Shown here one piece after another: positions 7,154-15,272 of a stretch of DNA of 64,000 bases. Source of the stretch: Alphaproteobacteria bacterium. Its GTDB lineage: Bacteria; Pseudomonadota; Alphaproteobacteria; UBA9219; RFNS01. The stretch spans positions 953,812 through 1,017,811 of the forward strand of contig JBBCGY010000001.1 of assembly GCA_037200005.1 (NCBI GenBank), given 5' to 3'. The translations under genes and the position numbers were made by a program. Position 1 is the stretch's first letter; every line of letters starts with the position of its first letter. A model generated the notes under the pieces. That model was not told the DNA's origin. It saw only the letters and a program-made list of their open reading frames with translations, and ran no database searches.

Positions 7154-7197
7154 TTTCGAGACCGCCGCATTCAACCGCTCTGCCACCTCTCCGTGCC
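7154..7197. repeat. attR: 44-bp direct repeat copy 2 (orphan tRNA-Ser half)
   Basis: Exact copy of 1305-1348. No 3' tRNA half follows, so it cannot form a tRNA. It marks the right end of the island; sequence beyond 7197 is the original 5' flank of the tRNA gene. Confidence 0.92.
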
Positions 7198-7470
7198 GGA
7201 AACAGATAACAGAGGACGGGGGACAGATAAAGAGCCTTAATCTCTGTCAAAACAGGCCGATATCATGCGCCAAGTCAAAGACAGACTATACTATACAATA
7301 AGCTTATGACTACCAATAAATACATTTGTATGCAAGTAATACTACAATAGTATACACTACTATTATTATTTATACTTGTAAAATTTGCAGTTATGCGAGT
7401 AGAATTACATAAGAAACTTGCAACTATCCGGCTATATTTCGATTTCCGTTCCAGCATAGAGGGCACCCCT
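7198..7470. other. AT-rich intergenic region between island and regulator gene
   Basis: Original 5' flank of tRNA-Ser followed by a strongly AT-rich stretch (about 7270-7400) leading to the Crp/Fnr gene. I see no gene or clear TGA-N6-TCA site here; it probably holds the regulator's promoter. Confidence 0.4.
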
Positions 7471-8202
7471 ATGGTCATCGCATGCGCCAACCAACTGGAA
7501 CCACATGCCTTCCGCGAACAACGCCCATCAGGCGCGCCGCAGCCTGCTTCGCCGCATCATGCGCCCGATCATGGCGGCATCATCACATCGCTTCATATAT
7601 TCGCGCGCAACGAGGAAATTTACGGCGAGGGCGAGGACGCGCATTATTGGTACCGGGTGGTTTCAGGCACGGTGCGCTCCTGCAATCTGCTGGCGGACGG
7701 ACGCCGCCATGTCGCCGAATTCTTTTTTCCAAACGATTTCTTCGGTTTCAGGGCGGAGGAGCGATACCTGACCTCCGCCGAAGCCGTGGATGAAGTGATT
7801 CTGACACGCTATCCCAGCGCAGCGCTTAAACATCTGTCTCAAACCAATCCCAATCTGGCGCGATGGCTGCATGAACTGGCCGCGAGGAATCTCGCCGAGA
7901 CCAGCTCGCGGATGGTTCTTCTCGCGCGCAAGACGGCGCACGAGCGCGTGGCCTCGTTCCTCCTCGATCTGGCGGACCGGACCAATAGCGGACGCCGCGT
8001 CGCGCTGCCGATGGCGCGGCATGATATCGCGGACCATCTTGGGCTGACATACGAAACCGTCTGCCGCGTGATCTCGAAAATGAAACGCTCGGGCACGATC
8101 AAGGTGCTGGAAGACGCGCATCAGATCGAGCTTGTCGATTGCCTCTCTTTGGAAATCATGCGCGCGGGCGGCGGGCAGGCGCGCGACGCCGCCGCGGCGT
8201 GA
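7471..8202 (+). CDS. Crp/Fnr-family transcriptional regulator (FixK-like)
   Basis: 243 aa from MVIACANQLEPHAF; GAGGG about 9 nt upstream selects this start over an earlier frame in the AT-rich leader. Residues 45-150 form a cyclic-nucleotide-binding-type beta barrel (GEGEDAHYWYRVVSGTVRSC, FFFPNDFFGF), then a dimer helix, then a winged helix with IADHLGLTYETVCRVI. E and R in ETVCR match the FNR/FixK positions that contact TGA/TCA half-sites. There is no N-terminal cysteine cluster, so it is FixK-like rather than an oxygen-sensing Fnr. Its stop overlaps the GTG start of the TadG-like gene, and TGA-N6-TCA sites precede the pilin genes. Confidence 0.88.
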   Translation: MVIACANQLEPHAFREQRPSGAPQPASPHHAPDHGGIITSLHIFARNEEIYGEGEDAHYWYRVVSGTVRSCNLLADGRRHVAEFFFPNDFFGFRAEERYLTSAEAVDEVILTRYPSAALKHLSQTNPNLARWLHELAARNLAETSSRMVLLARKTAHERVASFLLDLADRTNSGRRVALPMARHDIADHLGLTYETVCRVISKMKRSGTIKVLEDAHQIELVDCLSLEIMRAGGGQARDAAAA

Positions 8203-9440
8203 CGCGCGGCTGCATACGGCGGTTCCAAGGGCAACGCGGAAGCGTCGCGATCATGAGCGGTTTTCTGATCGTCGTCTTGATCGGCGCCGCGGCGCTCGGA
8301 ACCGAGATCGTATTTCTGCTCACGGCGCACCGCCGGATGCAGGCGGCAGCGGATGCGGCGGCGCTGGGCGGCGCGGTAGCCATAGCGGCGGGGTATCCGG
8401 CCAATTTCCGCACCGAAGTTACAGCTATCGCCGCGGCCGCCGGATACACGTCCGGGGTCAACAGCGTCACCGTCACGATCAATCAGCCGCCTGCCGTCGG
8501 CCGTTACGCCGGCAACGCGACGGCCATAAGCGTCACGATCGCGCAGCCGCAAACATTGAGCATGGCCAAATTATTCCGGTCGGGCACTTTTGACGTCTCC
8601 GCAAGCGCGGTCGCCATATATGGCAGCGCGGCCGGTTATTGCGCGCTCGCAACCGATCCATCCGCCTCAGGCGCCATCAACGTTAATAACGACGCGATCG
8701 TGAGCAATTCCAAATGCGGGGTCGCGTCCAATTCAAGCAGCAGCTCGTCAATCGTGCTGACCAACAACAGCGCCATTAACGGTCCCGTGACGACCGTAGG
8801 CGATTGGGTGCTTTACAATACCTCTAAGCTTAACGGCAGCCCGAACAAAAATCACGCGGCGGCAACGCCGGATCCTTATGCCAATGTGCAGCTTCAATCC
8901 ATCCCCGCCTGCACCAGCCAATCGGGCGTCGGCTACGGCACGAATACGCTCAATCTTTCGCCGGGGCATTTTTGCAGCGGATGGAGTTTCAGCGGCAATT
9001 CGACGATCAATCTCGCGCCCGGAACCTATTATGTCGATCAGAGCATGGTATTCGCCAACTACGCCGTCATCAACGGAACCGGCGGCGTCACGCTGGTCGT
9101 CAACGGGGATTACCGGCTCAGCATCAGTAATAACGCGAAAGTGAATCTGACGGCTCCCTCGGCGGGGGCTTATGCCGGTATCGCCATATTCGGCAAGCGT
9201 ACCGGCACGCCAACGGTGAATCAGGAATTCGCGAATTTCGTGACGGCCAAAATTCTGGGGGCCATCTACTTCCCGAACCAGATCGTTTCGTTCGACAATG
9301 ATGTGACGATCACCCCCAGCGGCTGCACGCAGGTCATCGCCCGCATCATCAACTTCAACAACGATGCGCAACTGGACAATAATTGCGCCGGGACGGGCGT
9401 ATTGCCTATCGGCGGCACGCCAAGCCGTCTGGTCGAGTGA
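8199..9440 (+). CDS. TadG-like pilus-associated protein
   Basis: 413 aa. GTG at 8199 overlaps the preceding stop (GTGA), giving MTRGCIRRFQGQRGSVAI; a longer frame would run into the regulator gene. Residues 10-50 are the TadG/TadE-type N-terminus: a QRGSVAI motif before a hydrophobic helix, then HRRMQAAADAAALGGA. The remaining 350 residues are rich in Asn, Ser and short beta strands (NNDAIVSNSKCG, SNNAKVNLTAP, FDNDVTITPSGC), suggesting a beta-solenoid-like extracytoplasmic domain instead of the usual von Willebrand A domain. Probably a minor pseudopilin-like component of the Tad machine. Confidence 0.75.
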   Translation: MTRGCIRRFQGQRGSVAIMSGFLIVVLIGAAALGTEIVFLLTAHRRMQAAADAAALGGAVAIAAGYPANFRTEVTAIAAAAGYTSGVNSVTVTINQPPAVGRYAGNATAISVTIAQPQTLSMAKLFRSGTFDVSASAVAIYGSAAGYCALATDPSASGAINVNNDAIVSNSKCGVASNSSSSSSIVLTNNSAINGPVTTVGDWVLYNTSKLNGSPNKNHAAATPDPYANVQLQSIPACTSQSGVGYGTNTLNLSPGHFCSGWSFSGNSTINLAPGTYYVDQSMVFANYAVINGTGGVTLVVNGDYRLSISNNAKVNLTAPSAGAYAGIAIFGKRTGTPTVNQEFANFVTAKILGAIYFPNQIVSFDNDVTITPSGCTQVIARIINFNNDAQLDNNCAGTGVLPIGGTPSRLVE

Positions 9441-9460
9441 CGGAAACTATGCGGGGCATC

Positions 9461-9907
9461 ATGAAACCGACGAATCCCGTCTTTAGCCGAAAAGGCACCG
9501 CTGCGATCGAGTTCGCTTTCGTGTTACCGCTTTTTCTTCTGCTGCTGTCGGGCATTATCGAGGTGGGCTTTTCCGCCTATAATGCGATGCTCGTGGCGAA
9601 TTCGGTGGAAGCGGGTGCTATTTACGCCGCCAAAAATGGCTGGAATGCCTCGGGCATTACCGCCGCCGTCGCCAATGCCACGGGCGTCAGCGGCATTTCC
9701 GCCAGTCCCGCGCCCGCATCTTTCTGCGGATGCCCGGGAAGCGGCGGCATTACGACCATCACCTGCACTTCCACCTGCACGGGCGGAATTTCGCCCGGAC
9801 AATATATCCGGATCAGCGCAACAATGACCCGCCAAACGATTTTTTCCTATTCGGGACTGGTCGTCCCGGCAACATTCACCAGCCAGTCGATCGTAAGGGT
9901 GAAATAA
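9461..9907 (+). CDS. TadE-like minor pseudopilin
   Basis: About 148 aa (MKPTNPVFSRKGTAAIEF); an ATG at 9449 would add four residues and cannot be excluded. The KGTAAIEFAFVLPLFLLLL segment is the TadE signature: short basic leader, Glu at position 5 after the cleavage site, then one hydrophobic helix. The extracytoplasmic part has paired cysteines (FCGCPG, TCTSTCTGG). TadE and TadF are processed by the prepilin peptidase and needed for pilus assembly. Follows the TadG-like gene by 20 nt. Confidence 0.82.
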   Translation: MKPTNPVFSRKGTAAIEFAFVLPLFLLLLSGIIEVGFSAYNAMLVANSVEAGAIYAAKNGWNASGITAAVANATGVSGISASPAPASFCGCPGSGGITTITCTSTCTGGISPGQYIRISATMTRQTIFSYSGLVVPATFTSQSIVRVK

Positions 9908-9910
9908 ATC

Positions 9911-10297
9911 ATGCCGCGCCGTAACGGAAAGCAGCCTTCTTTTTCGAGCGGCGAGGTGATCGTCGAATATGCGATTTTGCTGCCCGTCCTGCTGATGTTC
10001 GTTCTGGGCATTACGGATACGGGGCGGTTGATATGGACGCAAGCGACGCTCGATCGCGCCGTCGACGCGGCCGCCCGCTGCGGAGCTATCAATAGCGCGG
10101 ATTGCGGAACCGTGTCGCAACTCCAGAATTACGCCGTCGCCCAGGCTTATGGCCTGGTCATTGCCTCCACGGCGTTCACGGCTTCCACCGCAAGCTGCGG
10201 CGTGAAAATCGTCGCGAGTTTTCCGTTCACTTTTATCACGCCGTTTATCGGCCTCACCAACCTCACGCTCAGCGCGACGGCTTGTTATCCGGCCTAA
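9911..10297 (+). CDS. TadE/TadF-like minor pseudopilin
   Basis: 128 aa. GEVIVEYAILLPVLLMFVLG is a second TadE-type leader and membrane helix with the conserved Glu. The remainder is short, with three well-separated cysteines (ARCGAINSADCG, SCGVKIV) that could form a disulfide. It starts 3 nt after the previous gene and ends against the convergent tadD gene (4-nt overlap), closing this small pseudopilin operon. Confidence 0.8.
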   Translation: MPRRNGKQPSFSSGEVIVEYAILLPVLLMFVLGITDTGRLIWTQATLDRAVDAAARCGAINSADCGTVSQLQNYAVAQAYGLVIASTAFTASTASCGVKIVASFPFTFITPFIGLTNLTLSATACYPA

Positions 10298-11088
10298 TTA
10301 TTTCTGGTTCGGACGAGATCGAAAAAACGCAGATTTGTTTCGGTTTCGGCCGGGCTGAGATCGACAAGGTACAGCTCTTCGGCGCGCTCTCTTTCTCCCA
10401 TGAGGCCATAGATCAGCGCGAGATTCTGCCGGGTGCGCGGCGTCGACGTGGTGGATCTCGCGATGGGCGTCATGATGCTGGAAGCTTCCTCGAATTTTCC
10501 GCTCAAAGCCAGCGAAAGCGCCAAGTTATTGCGCGCCGCCAGACTGTGCGGCTCAGACGCGATCACGGCGCGATAATAATCCTGAGCTTCCTCATGCAGG
10601 CCCAGCCGATCCAACGCCACGCCGCGTCCGATAAGCGCTCTGGCGTCATTCGGCGCCAAAGCCAGCGCCTGTCCCGCATAGTCGAGCGCCTTGCTGTTCT
10701 CGGCAAGCGCGAAATACGCCCGCTCGAGCCCAAGAAGCGCGCCAAGCCTCGCGCTCGATGTTTCCGGTATTTGCTTATAAACGTCGATGGCGTCGTCAAT
10801 CGAGCCCGCGTCGACCATCGTGTCCCCAAGCTCCACCATGAGCGCGGGATCGGCCGGCTTCATCGCCGTGACGCCGCGATAAAGGTTGATCGACGAGGCA
10901 AAATCGCCCGCGGAGCGCGACGCGCGCGCGAGGCGCAATGCGGGCTCGCGCTGTTCCGGCGCAAATTGAGCCTGTTCCGTTTTCTGCTCGTTCGCCGCGC
11001 GGTTTTCCGCATAGGACTCGGCGCATCCCGCCAGCGCCAGCGCCGCGGGAATGATGACAAGCATAAGGCGCCCGCAAGATGTCTGCAT
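10294..11088 (-). CDS. tadD: TadD-like TPR lipoprotein
   Basis: 264 aa starting at MQTSCGRLMLVIIP; the signal peptide ends in the lipobox LAGC, so the mature protein is lipidated at Cys. From about residue 60 it consists of tetratricopeptide repeats (PALMVELGDTMVDAGSIDDA, GLHEEAQDYYRAVIASEPHS, NLALIYGLMGERERAEELY). TadD is the outer-membrane-associated TPR lipoprotein of Tad systems, thought to help secretin assembly. It is divergent from flp and shares the 136-nt gap containing a perfect TGACCTAGGTCA palindrome. Confidence 0.85.
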   Translation of the reverse strand: MQTSCGRLMLVIIPAALALAGCAESYAENRAANEQKTEQAQFAPEQREPALRLARASRSAGDFASSINLYRGVTAMKPADPALMVELGDTMVDAGSIDDAIDVYKQIPETSSARLGALLGLERAYFALAENSKALDYAGQALALAPNDARALIGRGVALDRLGLHEEAQDYYRAVIASEPHSLAARNNLALSLALSGKFEEASSIMTPIARSTTSTPRTRQNLALIYGLMGERERAEELYLVDLSPAETETNLRFFDLVRTRNN

Positions 11089-11143
11089 ACTGCCATACGT
11101 CCCCAAGTTAAGGTTCTGTACCGGCATATATCGCAAAGAACAA

Positions 11144-11155
11144 TGACCTAGGTCA
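11144..11155. promoter_or_regulatory. TGA-N6-TCA site upstream of flp1 and tadD
   Basis: Perfect 12-bp palindrome TGACCTAGGTCA followed by TAGA. It lies 81 nt before the flp1 ATG and 56 nt before the tadD start. The half-sites fit the Crp/Fnr family; the same layout recurs at 17321 before flp2 and, more loosely, at 18314. Confidence 0.5.
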
Positions 11156-11224
11156 TAGAGAAAAAAGCGCGAAATCGGCAGAATTCCCAGTGTTCAAAAT
11201 TCTCCATCTTTCATGAGGTTCGCC

Positions 11225-11401
11225 ATGAGTCAATTTGCCAATGCCGTCATTCGCTGGTTTTCGGTTAAATCGGAACGCGGCGTTACCGCCATCGAATATG
11301 GGCTGCTTGCCTCGCTGATCGCGGTCGCCATCATCGTTGCCGTCACGCTGGTCGGCACGAACCTCACGGCCACCTTCAATACCGTCGCCGGGAAACTCTG
11401 A
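11225..11401 (+). CDS. flp: Flp-type major pilin (copy 1)
   Basis: 58 aa from MSQFANAVIRWF, preceded by GAGG 7 nt upstream. The Flp signature is plain: a leader ending ...SERG, then VTAIEYGLLASLIAVAII with Glu at +5 and Tyr at +6 after the predicted cleavage site, and a short hydrophilic tail NTVAGKL. CpaA (18427) should cleave after the Gly. The product is identical in all 58 residues to that of flp2 at 17402, and the coding DNA differs at only a few synonymous positions. Confidence 0.95.
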   Translation: MSQFANAVIRWFSVKSERGVTAIEYGLLASLIAVAIIVAVTLVGTNLTATFNTVAGKL

Positions 11402-11429
11402 TCCCGTCCATACAAGCGATGGCCCTCTC

Positions 11430-12191
11430 ATGGAAATCTTGTTTCGCAAAGACAGCGGCAAGCTTCTGGATTATCTGCCGCGTATTCAGTCATCGCTTAG
11501 GGAATGGCGCCTCATCGACGTCCGGCTCTTAAGTCCCGACAAGCATTTTACCCCGGCCGACGCGGCGAATTCGATCGACGCCTTATTCAAGGACAAGGAC
11601 GGGAAAATCTATATATGCAACGACAACGAAGCGCTCGCATTGCTGCATTGGGGCGAGAATGGCGCGCTCGCCGAAATTACCGAAAACGTTCAGCGCTGCC
11701 TTCTTGCGGACAGGTGCGAAGTTCACGCGCGCGAGCCGACGCCGGAAGGATTAATCAAGCTCAAGACGCTGGCCGAATATAAGGAGCCTAATGGCCCGCC
11801 ATCCATGGCGGATATACGCGGCACGCGGCGGCAGAACGTCATCCTGCTCGCCGACGACGATATGTTCATGCGCATCCTCGTGAAGAATGCCATTTCTTCC
11901 CAGGCCGCGACGCGCGAAGTGGAAGATGGAAATGAAATTATGGCGGCCTACATGCAATATGTGCCGGATATTCTCTTCCTGGACATCCATATGCCGAATA
12001 GAGAGGGCACTGTTGTTTTGGGAGATATTCTGGCCGCCGATCCGGCCGCGTATGTCGTCATGCTGAGCGCCGACGGCTCGCAGGAAAATATAGAGACGGC
12101 CATGCGGAAAGGCGCCAAAGCTTTCCTGACAAAGCCTTTCACGAAAGATCAATTGATGGAATATATTCAAAAATGCCCGACGATTTCTTAG
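11430..12191 (+). CDS. Response regulator with N-terminal unknown domain
   Basis: 253 aa. The C-terminal 120 residues are a receiver domain: ILLADDDMFMRIL (acidic pocket), ILFLDIHMPN with the phospho-acceptor Asp, MLSADGS (Thr/Ser switch) and FLTKPF (conserved Lys). The N-terminal 130 residues (MEILFRKDSGKLLDYL to EPTPEGLIKLKTL) have no family I recognise; REC is at the end rather than the start, which is unusual. It begins 28 nt after flp1 and converges on the hybrid kinase gene (1-nt gap), whose likely output partner it is. Confidence 0.8.
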   Translation: MEILFRKDSGKLLDYLPRIQSSLREWRLIDVRLLSPDKHFTPADAANSIDALFKDKDGKIYICNDNEALALLHWGENGALAEITENVQRCLLADRCEVHAREPTPEGLIKLKTLAEYKEPNGPPSMADIRGTRRQNVILLADDDMFMRILVKNAISSQAATREVEDGNEIMAAYMQYVPDILFLDIHMPNREGTVVLGDILAADPAAYVVMLSADGSQENIETAMRKGAKAFLTKPFTKDQLMEYIQKCPTIS

Positions 12192-12192
12192 G

Positions 12193-14541
12193 CTACGCCG
12201 CCATCAGCCCTATTTTTTTAAGATAGTCTTTCACGCGGCTATATTCGCCGTCGATCTTCTCGAAAAGTGCCGCCTGGTCTGCCGGCGCACCGCTGAAATG
12301 CTGGGCCTGGCTGCACAATCCGGCAAGCAGGCTCGCTCCTATGCCTGAAGAGCCGCCCTTGAACATGTGAGCGGTCTCATGCCACGCCCTGGCGCTCGTG
12401 TTCGTGCGGTTTTCGGCCAGAACCTTCAGATTCTTATCCGACTGGTCGATATAAGCGCCCACGAGTTTCTTTTCCACCTCCACATTCCCGTCCGAGAAGG
12501 TTTTCAGCACCGACAAATCCAGCGGATCACTGTCGCCCGGCGGCGGCGGCGCTTCATCCGCGCCATGCTCTACGGTATCCTTGAACGCGACCCACTGCCC
12601 CAAGACTTCCTTCAATTCCTCGATATTGACCGGCTTGCTGATATATTCGTCCATGCCGCAGCGCAGGCATTTCTCCTTATCCCCGGCCATGGCGTTGGCG
12701 GTCATGGCGATGATGGGGATATGCGTCCCGGTTCCTTTTTCGAGAAAGCGTATTCTTTCGGTCGTATCATAACCGTTCTTTTCTGGCATATGGCAATCCA
12801 TGAGAATGACATCCCACGACGCTTCGCTGATGCGTTTGAGAACCTCTACGCCGTTTTCCGCGATCTCGAAACGGCCGATGCCGAAGCGTTCGAGCAGTTT
12901 GGTCATGAGCATCTGATTCAGGGGATGATCTTCCGCTACCAGGATGCGCGACTTCTCGGGAGGGATAACGCCGGAAAATCTCTTTTTCTTGCGGATGCGT
13001 TTCTCTTCGCTCAATTTATCGGCCACATCGAAAGGAATCGAAAACCAGAAGGTGGAGCCTACGCCCACCTCGCTGGTCATGCCCATCGTGCCCCCCATCA
13101 ATTCCAGCAACTGCTTGGTGATGGCGAGTCCAAGGCCCGTGCCACCATATTTGCGCGTCGTCGATGTGTCGGCCTGAGAGAATTTTTCGAAAATTCTTTG
13201 CTGTTTCTCTTTCGGTATGCCGATTCCGGTATCCGATATTTCGCAATGAAATTCTATGTGCCTGTCGTCCACCGTTTTGAAAGAAGGGCGGATATCGATG
13301 CGACCCACGTCGGTAAATTTTATGGCGTTGCCGATGAGATTATTGAAAACGCGCCCGATGCGGGTCGGATCGCCCATCACATACGGCAGTTTCCCTTCTT
13401 CCTGATGCCGGATCAGAGGCAGGTGCTTTTCCCTGGCGAGATGATCCACCGCGTCGACGATGCTGTCGAGCACATAACCAAGATCCATGCCGAGAAGCTC
13501 GAGCTTCATCTCCCCCGCTTCGATTCTGGACAGATCGAGAATATCGTTGACGATATCCAGCAAATTCGTCGAAGAGCGGAACGCCATATCGACCAGGCCA
13601 TGCTCTTCGTTCGCGATTCTTGATTCTTTCAGCAGCTGAAGCATGCCCAGAATGCTGTTAAGCGGCGTGCGCAGTTCATGCGACATATTGGCCAGAAATT
13701 CGCTTTTCGCGGCATTGGCTCTTTCCGCCGTTTCCCGGGCCGTTATGGCGTCGGATCGGGATTTTTCGATCTCCTCGATAAATTTCTGCAGCTGCCTTTC
13801 ATTAGCCAATAGGCTTTTGCGCGTATTCTCAAGCTCTTCGCGCCATCTGCCTATGCTGCGGAACGAAGAATACCATGCGACGGGCAGGATAAGAATGACG
13901 ATGAACCCCAGATACAGCGTATAGGATACCGTGCGGGCAAGAGATAGGAGGGTATGGGACAGGACGTCATTCGCGTCTTCGGCAAGCTGATGGACATTGT
14001 CCGAATAATCCTGCTTGCGCGCCGTATATTCCTGGCCGTCCAGCAAGGCGCGGGCATCCTTGAGGTTGCCGGCGCGCGCCAGGTCGAGGGCCTTGATCTC
14101 CAAAGCCCCAAGAAAGAAATCCGTGCTTTTGTCGATCTTCTGCACCCGATTATATATATTTATGTTTTCGCTTGCGTCGCGTATGTCCTGCTCGAACGTC
14201 ATTACTTTCAATTTGCTGATCGTATCGTTCGCGAGTTGCGTATTATTCTTGTATGCGGCCTCCCATTTCGGATCGCCTGTCGTCGCGAACATTCTCAAGG
14301 CGCGGAAGATAACCGTGTCGAGATAAGCGATGCCATTCCCCATATGGCTGATTTCGAGATCCCTGCGGATGTCATCCTTCATCCTTTGGTTTATGTACAA
14401 ACTATAGCCGCTGACCCACAGCACGATCGACAGCGTCAGCAGCAAGGCGGTCGTAAGAAGCCTGACGGGAAAAGGATAATCTCTCTCCGGAGAGACGGGA
14501 TTTTCCTGGAAGCCGGGAGGGGAAATATCGAGCATGCCCAT
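12193..14541 (-). CDS. Hybrid sensor histidine kinase (HisKA-HATPase-REC-HPt)
   Basis: 782 aa. Membrane helices at about 28-50 and 205-225 enclose a helical periplasmic sensor of about 150 residues (CHASE3-like in size). Then a coiled coil, HisKA with phospho-His in EFLANMSHELRTPLN (His about 288), HATPase with DTGIGIP and GGTGLGL, a receiver with VILMDCHMPEKNG, and a C-terminal HPt domain with AWHETAHMFKGG. This is a complete phosphorelay in one chain. It lies between the two flp genes, tail-to-tail with a response regulator and divergent from a secreted protein/TonB receptor pair, which suggests it senses an envelope or nutrient signal. Confidence 0.9.
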   Translation of the reverse strand: MGMLDISPPGFQENPVSPERDYPFPVRLLTTALLLTLSIVLWVSGYSLYINQRMKDDIRRDLEISHMGNGIAYLDTVIFRALRMFATTGDPKWEAAYKNNTQLANDTISKLKVMTFEQDIRDASENINIYNRVQKIDKSTDFFLGALEIKALDLARAGNLKDARALLDGQEYTARKQDYSDNVHQLAEDANDVLSHTLLSLARTVSYTLYLGFIVILILPVAWYSSFRSIGRWREELENTRKSLLANERQLQKFIEEIEKSRSDAITARETAERANAAKSEFLANMSHELRTPLNSILGMLQLLKESRIANEEHGLVDMAFRSSTNLLDIVNDILDLSRIEAGEMKLELLGMDLGYVLDSIVDAVDHLAREKHLPLIRHQEEGKLPYVMGDPTRIGRVFNNLIGNAIKFTDVGRIDIRPSFKTVDDRHIEFHCEISDTGIGIPKEKQQRIFEKFSQADTSTTRKYGGTGLGLAITKQLLELMGGTMGMTSEVGVGSTFWFSIPFDVADKLSEEKRIRKKKRFSGVIPPEKSRILVAEDHPLNQMLMTKLLERFGIGRFEIAENGVEVLKRISEASWDVILMDCHMPEKNGYDTTERIRFLEKGTGTHIPIIAMTANAMAGDKEKCLRCGMDEYISKPVNIEELKEVLGQWVAFKDTVEHGADEAPPPPGDSDPLDLSVLKTFSDGNVEVEKKLVGAYIDQSDKNLKVLAENRTNTSARAWHETAHMFKGGSSGIGASLLAGLCSQAQHFSGAPADQAALFEKIDGEYSRVKDYLKKIGLMAA

Positions 14542-14641
14542 GTATGGCTAAGTGGAAGGGGCGCGTGACGGAAATGGCCAGGCCCATCGCCATTCAAACC
14601 TCGCGATGATTATATAATGGCGCATTATTAATCGAGCGCCA

Positions 14642-14653
14642 TGACCTATCTCA
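14642..14653. promoter_or_regulatory. TGA-N6-TCA site upstream of secreted protein/TonB operon
   Basis: TGACCTATCTCA, 71 nt before the ATG at 14713 and in the divergent gap with the hybrid kinase. The first seven bases equal those of the flp1 site. Because the motif has only six fixed bases, a single site could be chance. Confidence 0.35.
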
Positions 14654-14712
14654 TATAAGGCGGTTGTCATTCATGCAATGTAGCGGGCTGCTTTTCCAAG
14701 AAGAGTCCCGGA

Positions 14713-15261
14713 ATGAAACGGATGCGCTCCCCGAGCATCGCCTGCTCGCTGATGTTCTGCCTGCTTGTCGCGCGCCCTGTATGGGCGACCGACCAGCAGG
14801 ATTTATCCGTGGCGCTTAAAACGCTTCCGCTGCTGACGAATAAAATGACGAGTCCCACGGCCATCGCCATCGTCTACAATCCGGCCAGCGCCGCGTCGAG
14901 GGAAGACGCGGAATCGATAAAATCCATCATCGACGGCGGTCTTGAAGCGCCCGGCGGCATCAAACTCCTGGCGCGGCTGACAAGCACGGAAGAATTGTCG
15001 GGACTCTCGGCGGTCAAGATAGCTTTTATGGCTCACGAACTTCCCGAAACGGACTACGGCCGTGTCAATGAGGCTGCGTCCAAGGCGGGCGTGCTGACAA
15101 TTTGCACGGATATCGGCTGCGTCAAGGCCAACAAATGCGTGCTCGGCGTGGTCTCCAGGCCGCAGGTGGTGGTCTATTACAGCCCTGTCGCCGCCGAAGC
15201 CGCGAAAATCGGTTTCGCGGCCGCCTTCACGATGCTGGTGAAGCAAGTCGGTTCCATGTGA
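14713..15261 (+). CDS. Small secreted protein preceding a TonB receptor
   Basis: 182 aa. Signal peptide MKRMRSPSIACSLMFCLLVARPVWA with cleavage after PVWA. The mature part is alpha/beta (TAIAIVYNPASAASREDAES, LSAVKIAFMAHELPE, VLTICTDIGCV) and ends VVVYYSPVAAEAAKIGF. Length and layout recall periplasmic YfiR/DUF4154-type proteins and ABC-substrate-binding half domains, but I cannot place it firmly. The TonB receptor starts 11 nt after its stop, so it is probably a periplasmic partner of that receptor or of the nearby kinase. Confidence 0.72.
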   Translation: MKRMRSPSIACSLMFCLLVARPVWATDQQDLSVALKTLPLLTNKMTSPTAIAIVYNPASAASREDAESIKSIIDGGLEAPGGIKLLARLTSTEELSGLSAVKIAFMAHELPETDYGRVNEAASKAGVLTICTDIGCVKANKCVLGVVSRPQVVVYYSPVAAEAAKIGFAAAFTMLVKQVGSM

Positions 15262-15272
15262 TGGAGACAAAT

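Larger units (their letters stand above)
1305..7197. mobile_element. Integrative island in tRNA-Ser, decayed
   Basis: A 5.9-kb segment between perfect 44-bp att-like repeats. Inside are two tyrosine-recombinase C-terminal relics on the minus strand, a SprT-like fragment, a membrane protein, a phage-type regulator, two XRE + HNH pairs and a GIY-YIG-like protein. Composition is a mosaic: 1549-2199 and 6487-7008 are clearly AT-rich, 3527-5168 close to the host. No intact integrase is visible, so the element probably cannot move unaided. It looks like the remains of one or more prophage-like insertions that kept nuclease cargo. Confidence 0.85.
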
